A stretch of DNA of 64,000 nucleotides from Sporosarcina sp. D27 (GCF_000586555.1 NZ_AZUC01000046.1:62001-126000), one strand, 5' to 3'; numbered from the stretch's first letter, positions 16,618 to 25,520 are shown. Notes: generated by a model not told the origin, from the sequence alone. Program-made: numbers and translations.

Positions 16618-16881
16618 GTGGAGGATAATGAGAAAGGTTACTTATATTTAAATATATCTATTGGTACATTAGGACTCATAATCATAGCATTAGCGTTATT
16701 GAAATTTAAGGAAACTGTGCCTGCTGTGGAATCTGCGTTTGCATTATTAGGTTACCCCCTAGCAATGATTTACTTACATTATCTTGAAAAGAGAGCTGGT
16801 ATTAGTAAAAGAGTTATATGGATTAGATCTTTCATTGCGATTTTGCTGTTACTGGTATTAGGTTTCATCTTCTTTAAGTAA
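16618..16881 (+). CDS. Small membrane protein
   Basis: This 87-residue protein has hydrophobic segments at about 11-28, 38-53 and 67-85 and ends in GFIFFK. It starts with GTG five bases after GGGGGAG. A basic loop (EKRAGISKRVIWIRS) separates the last two helices. Family not recognised. The element B terminator begins at its stop codon. Confidence 0.65.
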   Translation: MEDNEKGYLYLNISIGTLGLIIIALALLKFKETVPAVESAFALLGYPLAMIYLHYLEKRAGISKRVIWIRSFIAILLLLVLGFIFFK

Positions 16882-16945
16882 TGGGGGCAATTCTTGCATA
16901 AGGATTGCACCCTTTTTTCAGTAATAGGGCCAGTTTAGTTGAAGA
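16881..16945 (+). repeat. Intergenic element B, copy 3, with terminator
   Basis: GGGGGCAATTCTT-gcat-AAGGATTGCACCC followed by TTTTTT (16883-16918) is a rho-independent terminator. CAGTAATAGGGCCAGTTTAG and TTGAAGAAG complete the element. It is the copy that shows what the repeat does. Confidence 0.8.
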
Positions 16946-17134
16946 AGAAATAATTAAATTTTTATTGAATATGAAAAGGCTCAATAGTGATCATTGAATG
17001 AAGGAAAAAAGGGAGAGTTCAATTTTAGAGCTAGTCATAGCGGTTAGTATAAGATGATTAAATATAAGGATGGCCGTAGTAAGAATATCAAAAAGAGAGT
17101 TACAAATATCAAGAAGAATCGAGGAGATAAAAAA

Positions 17135-18010
17135 ATGAGTAAACCTGTAATTCGAACTTATAAAGATAAAAGTGATTTAAAACGAATGCAGAAACTTACA
17201 CAAGCTTTATGGCCACTGGAACCTAATTACCATATAGGCGATCTAGCTTGGCAACGCCATCGACACGCTGGACGCGAGGATGATTGGGATACTGCGATTT
17301 GGGAAATGGGTGGGAATCCCGTTGCTTGGGGATGGATTCAAAAACCTGGTGAGTTAACCTGTCAAGTTGATCCCAATTTTCCTGAGGTGGCCAAGGATGT
17401 CATTGACTGGTTTGATAAAATAACTAAAACCAATGAGCAAAAAGTGACTGTCCTATAAACGGAGTCGCATCTTATTTCAGCCTTAGAAGATTCTTTATTC
17501 AACCCATTAGCAGAAAATCCAGAAATCCTCACAAAAATTTCTTTGGATAGTTGTTCATTCCCTGTTCAATTGCCAGAAAAGTTTAAAGGTCGCCATATCA
17601 AGGGTTCTGAGGATTTAACAAATCGTGTGGGAGTACATAGGGCTGCATTTCAAAAATCCAGAGTCACAGAAGAAAGTTACTTGAACCTCATGAATACCTA
17701 TCCTTATGATTCTTCTCTTGATTGGGTAATAGAATCCCCAGATGGTGAGTTCGTAGCATCTTGTTTAATTTGGTTTGACGAAGATAACAAGGTGGGGTTA
17801 CTGGAACCTGTTGGAACTGATCCGAGATTTAGAAGAATGGGGTTAGCCAGTTCTGTCTGTAAGCTTGCTCTCAATGCGTTGAGTGATAAGGGGGCAAAAA
17901 CGGCAGTTGTTGTTTGTACTTCCCTAGATGCATGTGAGCTTTACAAGTCTATTGGTTTTGAACAATTCGCTCAAACAAAATCATTTCATCGTCTTAAAAA
18001 TACTTTATAA
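17135..18010 (+). pseudogene. Tandem GNAT acetyltransferase gene with one in-frame stop
   Basis: From ATG at 17135 (GAGGAG upstream) one frame runs to 18010, interrupted only by TAA at 17456-17458. Before the stop is a first GNAT-like half (IRTYKDKSDLKRMQKLTQAL, GGNPVAWGWIQ). After it the same frame continues with a linker (ESHLISALEDSLFNPLAENP) and a complete second half with DPRFRRMGLASSVCKLAL and ACELYKSIGFEQF. The full protein would be about 291 residues. Only nonsense mutation, readthrough or re-initiation near TTG 17543 explains the layout. Without the N-terminal part the second domain could still fold. Confidence 0.8.
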
Positions 18011-18030
18011 ACTTCGCTTTTCTTCTTCCA

Positions 18031-18090
18031 TTAACGGGGGCTCTAACGGTATAAGGGTTGTGCTTCAAACGGGCCATTTTATTGTTGAGG
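18031..18090 (+). repeat. Intergenic element B, copy 4
   Basis: TTAACGGGGGCTCTAACGGT, ATAAGGGTTGTGCTTC and AAACGGGCCATTTTATTGTT follow the consensus order. The stem is weak here. Confidence 0.65.
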
Positions 18091-18142
18091 GCTCGGAGAA
18101 ATCGCATGATGCGGTAGTTAACAAGTAGAGGGGAATCACACA

Positions 18143-18892
18143 ATGAATTTAGATAACCCAATAGCGATGGGGAATACTGCAAAGATTTATTTGTCTGAAA
18201 ACAAAATAGTCAAGGTTTTTAATGACTTTTTACCGGATAATGAATCCAAAAAAGAAGCTAATAAGCAAAAATACGCCTATTCATGTGGTCTTCCTGTACC
18301 TAAGGTTTTGGATGTTGGCATTATAAATGGAAAACAAGCAATTACAATGGAATATATAAAGGGTGAATCATTAGGAGAATTATTACTCAAGGATAAAGAC
18401 CAAGCTGAGAGTTACCTAAACACATCCGTAGATATGCAACTGAAAGTTCATAGCATTATTCCAGACGACTTTGAACCCATGCATGATAAATTATATCGCC
18501 AAATTGAAGCAGTAACTACGATAGATGAACGACAAAAATCGTATTTGTTGAAGAAACTGGAATCATTTACATTTGAGAGTAGACTATGTCACGGTGACTT
18601 CCATTTGTTCAATTTGCTCGTGGCAGACAACGAAGTGGTTATTATAGATTGGGTGGATGCAAGTGCAGGTGATCCCCGTGCTGATGTATACCGCACTTAT
18701 CTTTTATATTCCCAATTTTCAACTGAATTAGCTGAAGTTTATTTAAGACTTTATTGTGAGAAAAGCGGATTTAGAAGACCGGAAGTTTTCCAATGGTCTC
18801 CAGTCATCGCTGGTGCGAGATTATCAGAAAATGTATCGACAGAGAATTCAGAACGACTTATGGAGATAATAAATAAACACAGACAAATCTAA
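18143..18892 (+). CDS. Aminoglycoside phosphotransferase-family kinase
   Basis: This 249-residue protein of the APH/choline-kinase-like fold has the catalytic loop CHGDFHLFNLL (His150, Asp152, Asn157). The metal-binding motif IIDWVDASAGDP carries Asp169. An N-terminal lobe contains MGNTAKIYLSENKIVKVF and a hinge MEYIKGESLGELL. It should phosphorylate a small-molecule hydroxyl with ATP or GTP. Chromosomal members often have unknown substrates. AGAGGGGA lies upstream. It is monocistronic. Confidence 0.85.
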   Translation: MNLDNPIAMGNTAKIYLSENKIVKVFNDFLPDNESKKEANKQKYAYSCGLPVPKVLDVGIINGKQAITMEYIKGESLGELLLKDKDQAESYLNTSVDMQLKVHSIIPDDFEPMHDKLYRQIEAVTTIDERQKSYLLKKLESFTFESRLCHGDFHLFNLLVADNEVVIIDWVDASAGDPRADVYRTYLLYSQFSTELAEVYLRLYCEKSGFRRPEVFQWSPVIAGARLSENVSTENSERLMEIINKHRQI

Positions 18893-19087
18893 TAAGGCAG
18901 CATTTCGGGCAAAAATCTGCATATAGCTATAGCAATATTATTTCATCAAGATCAGGCAATTATCTTGTTGAATTACACTTAAACTGCACTTTCAGAAATA
19001 AGGGAATCGAAACTGCCACATCAAAGCATAAATTGACAGGTTAAGTTTTTTAAAAGTTGCTAAGATGACAATAAGGAGTTGAAAGCC

Positions 19088-19957
19088 ATGGCATGGGTGG
19101 AGTCAATACAAAAAGCAATTGAATACATGGAAAAAAACATAATAGAAGACATAACGATAGACAGTATTGCTAAACAAGCCAATGTGTCACCTTTTCATTT
19201 CCAGCGAACGTTTGCTGTTTTGACAGAAATTACAGTGGGTGACTATATAAGAAGACGACGATTAACATTGGCTGGAGAGGAATTACTGATAACGGATGCT
19301 AAGATTATTGACATTGCCTATAAATATGGCTATGAAACTCCCGAGGCTTTTTCTAAGGCTTTCCGCAGACAGCACAAAGTTACTCCAACTGAAGCGCGAA
19401 AGAATAAAGGGAAGCTGCAATCCTATAACCGCCTGATAATCCAGGTAACCTTGAAAGGAGCAGAACCAATGAAATACACCGTGGTTAAGAAGAATGCTTT
19501 TCAAATTGTTGGAGTTAAGAGGGAGTTTTCTAGTGTGCCAGAGGAAGAAAACGTAGTAGGCATATCGGAACTTTGGGAAGAGGTCAATCTAGATGGCACA
19601 AGCGATTTGCTGTTTCAATTGAATGACGGGGTAGTAAAAGGAGTTTTAGGAGTTTGTGGGGAAGTCAGTGATGAGCAAAAAAAGGCTAATGTGTTTGATT
19701 ATTGGGTGGCAACCTCCTACGCTGGGAAAGTTCCAGAAGGGTTGCTTAGCTTAGAAATTCCGGCTTCCAAGTGGGCGGTTTTTGAAGTGCATGGACCCAT
19801 GCCTGCAGCGATGCAAAATGCCTGGAAACAAATTTTCTCCGAATGGTTCCCTTCTACTGGATATGAGCATGCCGGTATACCAGAATTTGAACTTTATACG
19901 GATGAAAATCCCAATAATCCAGATTTATACTCGGAAATCTGGATTCCAATTAAATAA
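19088..19957 (+). CDS. AraC-type regulator with GyrI-like effector domain
   Basis: This 289-residue regulator begins with two helix-turn-helix motifs (DSIAKQANVSPFHFQRTFAV and DIAYKYGYETPEAFSKAFRR). From residue 125 a GyrI-like small-molecule-binding domain follows, with YTVVKKNAFQIVGVKREFSS and WAVFEVHGPMPAAMQNAWKQ; it ends in SEIWIPIK. This is the Rob/SoxS-neighbour architecture, which senses cationic compounds. ATG 19088 lies nine bases after AAGGAG; TTG 19079 abuts the site. A hairpin at 19973 ends it. No efflux gene is adjacent, so its targets lie elsewhere. Confidence 0.88.
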   Translation: MAWVESIQKAIEYMEKNIIEDITIDSIAKQANVSPFHFQRTFAVLTEITVGDYIRRRRLTLAGEELLITDAKIIDIAYKYGYETPEAFSKAFRRQHKVTPTEARKNKGKLQSYNRLIIQVTLKGAEPMKYTVVKKNAFQIVGVKREFSSVPEEENVVGISELWEEVNLDGTSDLLFQLNDGVVKGVLGVCGEVSDEQKKANVFDYWVATSYAGKVPEGLLSLEIPASKWAVFEVHGPMPAAMQNAWKQIFSEWFPSTGYEHAGIPEFELYTDENPNNPDLYSEIWIPIK

Positions 19958-19972
19958 GTTTACAATTTGTAT

Positions 19973-20000
19973 ACTGCCATCAGCAAATGGTGGCAGTTTA
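19973..20000 (+). terminator. Hairpin terminator after the AraC gene
   Basis: ACTGCCA pairs with TGGCAGT (19991-19997) and is followed by TTA; the T tract is short. Stop codon is 15 bp upstream. Confidence 0.5.
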
Positions 20001-20010
20001 AATAAGATCC

Positions 20011-20154
20011 TATGTCACCCTAGCAATTTATGATTCCGATGAATGGAAAGACCGGATAGAAAAAGTTCCTAATGAGCTATTGAGAAATTACAACGATACA
20101 ATTTTAAAAAGAACCCCGTGCATTAAACCTTTAGTAATTTGTTATTTCGTTTGA
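20011..20154 (+). pseudogene. Short coding remnant without a start
   Basis: A 47-codon open stretch reads YVTLAIYDSDEWKDRIEKVP then NELLRNYNDTILKRTP and looks like protein. No start codon or ribosome site precedes it. The family is not recognised. It is most likely the last piece of a lost gene. Confidence 0.3.
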
Positions 20155-20190
20155 CAACTAAGAGCATGCGTGAATTCCTATTGTTCCATC

Positions 20191-20238
20191 ATCAGGGGAG
20201 TAGTTGTCGCATAAGGTTTGTGCTTGAAACGGTCCCGA
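20191..20238 (+). repeat. Intergenic element B, copy 5
   Basis: ATCAGGGGAGTAGTTGTCGC, ATAAGGTTTGTGCTTG and AAACGGTCCCG match the middle of element B. Confidence 0.55.
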
Positions 20239-20281
20239 ATAACGCACAAATACATAGCAAAAAAAGAAATGAGGTGGATTA

Positions 20282-21115
20282 ATGGAAGAGCTAAAGTGCC
20301 AATTAATAGAGATTAAAAAAAATGACTACAATTTCACTGGTTATGATCTTGATAAGTTAATTTCTGAAATGCTAACGAACATTGGAGCAATAGACAGTGA
20401 ACTTCGTGATGAATTGATTTACATAACATTCGGGCAAATGATCGTGACAAATAATGTTCTTAACAAAGATCAGATAAAACTACTATTAGATATTTGTGTT
20501 GATGATCAACATCTTTTTTATAGGTTAGGAGAAAGTGAAACTGATTCTGTATTTGTAAGGTCATTCTCAGTATTGATATTACCTCTTATTTTGAATGTAG
20601 ATCATCGCGACTCCTTTTTATCCGAGAGTGAAATAAAGTACGTACAAAAAAGGCTTTATACTTATGTCAGGAATGAAAAAGACGTAAGAGGATATGTAGA
20701 TGGAAAGGGGTGGGCACATGCTTTGGCTCACGCTGCTGATGCATTAGCGGCGATTGCCAAACATCCCTACACTGAGGAAGATGATTTAATAGAACTATTG
20801 GAAGTTATTAATGCCAAAATTCTTTTCTCTAACTCTGTTTATACTCATAACGAGGACGAACGCATCGCACTCTCAGCTTTTAATACAATCGATAGAGGGT
20901 TATTAAGTGAACACCAAATTTTAAATTGGATTAACAATTTAAAAATCCAATTGGACACTCAAAAGAAACTCGTATCTGACCTTAACGGCTTGTATCTTAA
21001 GCTTAATGTGCGTAACTTTCTAAACAATTTATATTTTCGCCTTCGCTATAACAATGTGGGTAACACTCTCCAAAAAGAGATTGAAAAAATATTGGATTCT
21101 ATTCGAGATTTTTAA
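20282..21115 (+). CDS. DUF2785-family protein
   Basis: This 277-residue all-helical protein has the stretch VDGKGWAHALAHAADALAAI near residue 143, which I associate with DUF2785. Around it are YVQKRLYTYVRNEKDVRGY and ERIALSAFNTIDRGLLSE. The biochemical role of the family is not known to me. A GAGGTGG ribosome site precedes the ATG. It lies between element B copies 5 and 6. Confidence 0.75.
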   Translation: MEELKCQLIEIKKNDYNFTGYDLDKLISEMLTNIGAIDSELRDELIYITFGQMIVTNNVLNKDQIKLLLDICVDDQHLFYRLGESETDSVFVRSFSVLILPLILNVDHRDSFLSESEIKYVQKRLYTYVRNEKDVRGYVDGKGWAHALAHAADALAAIAKHPYTEEDDLIELLEVINAKILFSNSVYTHNEDERIALSAFNTIDRGLLSEHQILNWINNLKIQLDTQKKLVSDLNGLYLKLNVRNFLNNLYFRLRYNNVGNTLQKEIEKILDSIRDF

Positions 21116-21130
21116 TGAAAAATGTAGCAA

Positions 21131-21190
21131 GCAAACGGAGGATATTAATGATTTAAGGTTGCCCTTCAACCGGGCCATTTTGTGAGTAGT
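21131..21190 (+). repeat. Intergenic element B, copy 6
   Basis: CAAACGGAGGATATTAATGA, TTTAAGGTTGCCCTTCAACC and GGGCCATTTTGTG follow the consensus. Confidence 0.6.
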
Positions 21191-21244
21191 TTTTTTGAAG
21201 TTGAAAAACTATATTCAAAATAATGCATGGAGAGGGTAGAGAAC

Positions 21245-22201
21245 ATGAGAAATATAGATATATTGGATTTTAAAGGGAGTTATTATGAAATTGGTTTAGC
21301 ACATGGACGTAAGCTAAACGACTCAATGCATTATCAAAGTATGTTGTCAGGTTTTAAAGATAACTTGAACCTAGAACAAAACACGAAAGAAATTAAAAGC
21401 ACGTTAAATTATTTTTGTCCAAATCTATTAGATGAATTGAACGGCCTTCAAGAAGGTATGAAGTATCCAGAAAGTGATGTTTTAAAATTGTTCGGCGGAT
21501 ATGACATGCCTATTCTAGAAATGGGTTGTACAAGTTTTATAACTGCCGATTATTACGTGCGTAATTATGATTTCAGTCCGTTAATCTACGACGGAAGCTT
21601 CGTTATTCAAAGACATAATGAAAACGATTGGACTTGTGGAAACTCGGAGCTGGTGGTTGGTCGGTTGGATGGGATGAACCATAATGGTTTAACTTGCGGG
21701 TTGCATTTTGTAAACAATGATCTGCACAAAAAAGGATTTATCGGAAGTACGATAGTAAGAATTGTATTAGAAATGTGCAAAACTGTAGAAGAAGCTCTTG
21801 ATTTATTGAAAGAATTACCGCATGCAGCTAGCTATAATTATTCATTAGCTGACCGGTATGGGAATTTCGCTGTTTTTGAAGCATCTCCAAAGAAGACAAA
21901 TATACATCGCGAAAAAGAATCACTTTCTTGTGTGAATATGTTTCAAACAGACAAGATGAAAAGCTATAATCGAGCGAACGTTTACTCTTCTTTAGAGAGG
22001 ATGGAAGCATTATCTCAATTATCTAAGGCTAAAAAACCTGTTAGAGAGGTTCATAACTGGTTTAGTGATCAAGCATCTCCAGTTTTTTATACAGATTACG
22101 AACATTTCTTTGGGACTTTACATACAGTTTCTTACGTACCTAAGCTTAATAAGGTAATTCTAACCGCTCCAGGAGACGAGCCTAAAGAAATTAAATTTTA
22201 A
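21245..22201 (+). CDS. C45-family autoproteolytic acyltransferase/hydrolase
   Basis: This 318-residue Ntn-hydrolase resembles isopenicillin N acyltransferase. The predicted self-cleavage site is Gly94-Cys95 in EMGCTSF, which would free Cys95 as N-terminal nucleophile. Flanking signs are the opening FKGSYYEIGLAHGRKL, then VRNYDFSP and MNHNGLTCGLHFVN after the cleavage site, and FGTLHTVSYVPKL near the end. Substrates of bacterial members are mostly N-acyl amides or lactones (family knowledge). ATG 21245 has GGAGAGGGT upstream. It is a single gene. Confidence 0.82.
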   Translation: MRNIDILDFKGSYYEIGLAHGRKLNDSMHYQSMLSGFKDNLNLEQNTKEIKSTLNYFCPNLLDELNGLQEGMKYPESDVLKLFGGYDMPILEMGCTSFITADYYVRNYDFSPLIYDGSFVIQRHNENDWTCGNSELVVGRLDGMNHNGLTCGLHFVNNDLHKKGFIGSTIVRIVLEMCKTVEEALDLLKELPHAASYNYSLADRYGNFAVFEASPKKTNIHREKESLSCVNMFQTDKMKSYNRANVYSSLERMEALSQLSKAKKPVREVHNWFSDQASPVFYTDYEHFFGTLHTVSYVPKLNKVILTAPGDEPKEIKF

Positions 22202-22329
22202 CCTTTCTGTGAGAGTTGTTTGACGAAGTACTTGTAAAAACGGACTAGTTTTTACAATTGGAGACAATGCATGCATAACGAAGCACCTGTTTAGAGAATG
22301 GAAAGGCAAGTCAAATTGGAGGGGTATTT

Positions 22330-23031
22330 ATGGGGGGAAGTATTTTAAATTACGAAGACATATTGGAAATGTTAGATGATGAACTTCGAGAACCTAAACA
22401 ATTTTGGGAGGACTTTTATGAAGATAGAACAAAAAACATTCCGTTCTTCAAAGTAAAAGGACCTGATGAGAATTTAGTTGAATATTTTAGAAAGGGACTT
22501 TCGCCTACAAGGGTATTGGAGCTTGGGGCTGGACCTGGGAGAAATTCTATTTATATGGCTAAACAAGGGATTAGTGTAAGTGCTTTAGATCTTTCAAACA
22601 AAGCGCTTGAATGGGCGAAAGAAAGAGCAGATGAGGAAGGGGTAAATCTTGATTTTCATTGCGTTTCCTTATTTGATTTTGAATTTGAGCCGAATTCATA
22701 CGATTTTATTTACGATTGTGGAATGTTCCATCATTTAGCTCCACATCGTCGTTTAACGTATTTAGAGATTATTAAAAAAGCCCTACGAAAAGGCGGATAC
22801 TTTGGGATTGTTTGCTTCAATACAGATGGCGCTTTAGATACACCTGATTGGGATGTCTACAAAGATAAAAGTTTAAAGGGGGGTATAGGTTATTCTGAAG
22901 AAAGATTAAAGGAGATCTTCAATAAAGACTTCGATATTTTGAATTTTAGAAAGATGAAAAAGCCTGCACAATCAGATGATTTATTCGGCGAAGAATTTTT
23001 ATGGACGAGTTTAATGCAAATTAAAAGTTAA
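22330..23031 (+). CDS. Class I SAM-dependent methyltransferase
   Basis: This 233-residue methyltransferase has motif I VLELGAGPGRNSIYMAKQG (near residue 63), an acidic ribose-binding end in SALDLSNKALEWA, and YDFIYDCGMFHHLAPHRR as motif IV. LRKGGYFGIVCFN follows as motif V/VI. Similar to tellurite-resistance TehB-like and small-molecule enzymes. GGAGGGG lies six bases upstream. Its neighbour at 21245 is separated by a 130-bp gap without a clear terminator, so co-transcription is possible. Confidence 0.85.
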   Translation: MGGSILNYEDILEMLDDELREPKQFWEDFYEDRTKNIPFFKVKGPDENLVEYFRKGLSPTRVLELGAGPGRNSIYMAKQGISVSALDLSNKALEWAKERADEEGVNLDFHCVSLFDFEFEPNSYDFIYDCGMFHHLAPHRRLTYLEIIKKALRKGGYFGIVCFNTDGALDTPDWDVYKDKSLKGGIGYSEERLKEIFNKDFDILNFRKMKKPAQSDDLFGEEFLWTSLMQIKS

Positions 23032-23130
23032 GGGTTCTTATGCAAGTAAAAAGTTGGCTTTTCAATTATTGAAACTTATACATTCGATGTGTTAACTAAG
23101 ATGATTGGAAATTGATTATGTTAATAGAAC

Positions 23131-23190
23131 TGAAGCGATTCTGATCTAAATAATCTGTGCTTATTCAGTAAAAGCACCATTTTTTTTAGT
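23131..23190 (+). repeat. Intergenic element B, copy 8
   Basis: TGAAGCGATTCTGATCTAAA, TAATCTGTGCTTATTCAGTA and AAAGCACCATT match the later half of element B. Confidence 0.5.
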
Positions 23191-23195
23191 AGACA

Positions 23196-23240
23196 AAGCC
23201 TAATTTCTCTCTTACAACTCAGAGAAATTGGGCTTTTTTA
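23196..23240 (+). terminator. Strong rho-independent terminator
   Basis: AAGCCTAATTTCTCT pairs with AGAGAAATTGGGCTT (23221-23235) over a ten-base loop and runs into TTTTT. It closes the methyltransferase unit. Confidence 0.85.
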
Positions 23241-23332
23241 TAGTTAGATTTTTTTAACAGGCTTTATAATCATGTTTTTATATACTCTTTGAGCTAATTT
23301 ACGTTTTACGTCTTAATGAGTGTTTAAATTCA

Positions 23333-23362
23333 ATTGTTACTGTAACAATAATAGTGTATCAT
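23333..23362 (+). promoter_or_regulatory. Promoter with palindromic operator for padR
   Basis: TTGTTA (23334) and TATCAT (23357) are spaced 17 bp. The perfect palindrome ATTGTTACTGTAACAAT (23333-23349) overlaps the -35 box. Directly after are two copies of ATCATACA(TA)GTATAA. This fits autorepression by the PadR protein encoded 42 bp downstream (inference). Confidence 0.65.
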
Positions 23363-23403
23363 ACATAGTATAAATCATACAGTATAAATGTAGAGGTGAG
23401 TGA

Positions 23404-23751
23404 ATGAATACTTTACTGAATTCATTAACGACAGAGCTTAGGAGAGGAACGCTGACATTAGCCGTTTTAAGTCAATTACGAACACCCCAGTATGGATATT
23501 CACTTGTTCAGTTATTGGAGAAATCGAGCATTAGCATCGATCAAAGTACCTTATATCCATTGCTTCGTCGTTTAGAAAAACAGGAATTAGTGACGAGCAG
23601 CTGGGATACATCTGAAAGTAGGCCACGTAAGTATTACGTTTTAAGTGAATACGGTCTCGAAATCTTTTTGCAGTTAAAAAAAGAATGGATTAAAAATTCG
23701 AAAGAACTTTATGGCATATTAAAAGGGGAGGAAGAAGATGAATTTGATTGA
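23404..23751 (+). CDS. PadR-family transcriptional regulator
   Basis: This 115-residue winged-helix repressor shows RRGTLTLAVLSQLRTPQYGY, SIDQSTLYPLLRRLEKQELV and SRPRKYYVLSEYG, all PadR landmarks. Its end overlaps the following gene by 14 bp, so the two are translationally coupled. In this arrangement PadR controls the membrane partner. Confidence 0.93.
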   Translation: MNTLLNSLTTELRRGTLTLAVLSQLRTPQYGYSLVQLLEKSSISIDQSTLYPLLRRLEKQELVTSSWDTSESRPRKYYVLSEYGLEIFLQLKKEWIKNSKELYGILKGEEEDEFD

Positions 23752-24736
23752 GGTATATATACAAGAAGTCACTCGTAGGCTACCTGAAAAAAGTCGTGAG
23801 GATATTGCACTCGAGTTAAGGTCAACCATTGAGGATATGCTACCTGACGATTATAATGAAAGAGATATAAATGAAGTTCTTGAAAAATTAGGGAATCCAG
23901 CAACGTTAGCTAGTGGATATCGAGATCAACCTATGCATCTAATTGGACCACGCTACTTTGATGTATATGTCTCTTTATTAAAAATGATTTTGCCAATTGC
24001 TGCTACTATTTCTCTGATCTCGATAATTGCAGAATATTTTATAGGATACCGTGGCGAAGAAGCGGTAATTAATGTAGTTTTAGATATTACTGGTTTTGCT
24101 ATATGGAAAGTCATTGAAGTAGGCATCCAAACCTTTTTCTGGTTAACACTTATTTTCGCCATTATCGAACGAACAGATAAAGGAAAAGATCAGCATCCAT
24201 TGTCTACAAGTCTAAAAAAATGGACCCCTGATGATTTGAAAAGCATTCCTTATATTCCCAAGAAAAAAGTGATTACGAAGCTCGAAATATTTGGCTACTT
24301 AATGTGGACGGCGATTTGGGCCACTCTTTATTTTTATGCGAACCATCTTGTAGGTGTATATGAAAGCAGGGGAGATCAGCTTGAGTTTGTGATTCCGGCT
24401 TTAAATCAAGATGTTTTACTTCGTTATTGGCCAATCGTTCTCGTTATCATTGCACTAGAAATTGCGCTATCTCTCTACAAATTAATCATAGGGCAATGGA
24501 CGAAGAAAATGGCAATCTTTACTACTGCTCTTGAGCTTATCTCAACTGTTGTATTCATTGTTATGTTAAGCAATCCTGATTTAATGAATCCTGAATTTAT
24601 TACGTATGTGAGTGGTTTATTTAACACAACAGCTATGCAATTTGAAACATGGATAGTGGGAGGCTTAATAATTATTTTTATTTTATCTGCGGCATTCAAT
24701 GCATACGATGGGTTTCGTAAGGCTAGAATCCGTTAA
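23738..24736 (+). CDS. HAAS-domain membrane protein, PadR partner
   Basis: This 332-residue protein starts with a cytoplasmic helical domain (YIQEVTRRLPEKSREDIALE, LEKLGNPATLASGYRD) that matches the HAAS signalling domain. About six membrane helices follow (roughly residues 82-100, 112-140, 185-205, 230-250, 262-280 and 302-322). HAAS proteins are encoded next to PadR regulators and are thought to sense or permit membrane stress signals. The overlap with padR and shared promoter define a two-gene operon. Confidence 0.8.
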   Translation: MNLIEVYIQEVTRRLPEKSREDIALELRSTIEDMLPDDYNERDINEVLEKLGNPATLASGYRDQPMHLIGPRYFDVYVSLLKMILPIAATISLISIIAEYFIGYRGEEAVINVVLDITGFAIWKVIEVGIQTFFWLTLIFAIIERTDKGKDQHPLSTSLKKWTPDDLKSIPYIPKKKVITKLEIFGYLMWTAIWATLYFYANHLVGVYESRGDQLEFVIPALNQDVLLRYWPIVLVIIALEIALSLYKLIIGQWTKKMAIFTTALELISTVVFIVMLSNPDLMNPEFITYVSGLFNTTAMQFETWIVGGLIIIFILSAAFNAYDGFRKARIR

Positions 24737-24981
24737 TTCGTAATCGTTTATAAAAGAGTAGTGCTTGCTCAACAAGTACGCACCAATTTTAACAATCTCT
24801 AATCTTCTACAATAACAACTGACTTAAATCATATTATTTTTCCAGAATAGGGAGAAATATAGGTATTTCCTCCATATCGTAATCACACCGTTTTGTCGAA
24901 GAAAGCGGAATAGCTGTAAGCAATAAGGAAGAACTAATTAAATTACACATATGAAAAATTAAGAGCAAGGAGATATGAAAT

Positions 24982-25440
24982 ATGAAAATCAATAGAATCG
25001 ATCATGTAGGTATAATGGTTAAGGATCTTACTGCCATGAAAGCATTTTTTCTTGATTTTGGTCTTGAAATGGTAGGCGAAACAGAAGTAAAAGGGGAATG
25101 GTTGGAACGGATGATACGTCTTCATGACGTTAAAGAAGAATGTGTGAAGTTGGAAATTGTAATGTTCCGACCGCTCGGCGGCGAAGCAACTATAGAACTA
25201 GTAAAATTTCACACGGTAGCAGATGAAAATGATATAACGCTTCCTGAGGAAAATTCTTTTGGAACCCAGCATATTGCTTTTTCTGTTGAAGATCTTGAAG
25301 CCCTTGTTACCAAGTTGAAAAAGAATGGTGCAGGGCTTATAGACGAGATACAAAACTTCGAAAACACATATAAATTATGCTTCGTTCGCGGACCAGAAGG
25401 AATCATTTTGGAGTTGGCTGAGGAGATACAAAAAATATAG
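24982..25440 (+). CDS. VOC (glyoxalase/bleomycin-resistance) family protein
   Basis: This 152-residue protein has two beta-alpha-beta-beta-beta modules. IDHVGIMVKDLTAMKAFF opens the first; QHIAFSVEDLEALVTKLKKN opens the second, and GPEGIILELAEE ends it. Metal ligands would be His8, Glu at about 66, His near 90 and Glu near 145. Such proteins detoxify or bind small molecules. AAGGAGA lies nine bases upstream of ATG 24982. Confidence 0.82.
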   Translation: MKINRIDHVGIMVKDLTAMKAFFLDFGLEMVGETEVKGEWLERMIRLHDVKEECVKLEIVMFRPLGGEATIELVKFHTVADENDITLPEENSFGTQHIAFSVEDLEALVTKLKKNGAGLIDEIQNFENTYKLCFVRGPEGIILELAEEIQKI

Positions 25441-25473
25441 ACTTCAACTTATCAGGGGCTCGTTAGTTAGATA

Positions 25474-25503
25474 ACATGAGATCGTCAATTGACGATCTCA
25501 TGT
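25474..25503. terminator. 30-bp perfect palindrome in an element A fragment
   Basis: ACATGAGATCGTC-AATT-GACGATCTCATGT is a perfect inverted repeat in the position of element A's first hairpin. It is preceded by TCAGGGGCTCGTTAGTTAG and followed by AAGACGCATACGTAACA. A T tract is lacking, so termination would be weak. Confidence 0.6.
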
Positions 25504-25520
25504 AAGACGCATACGTAACA

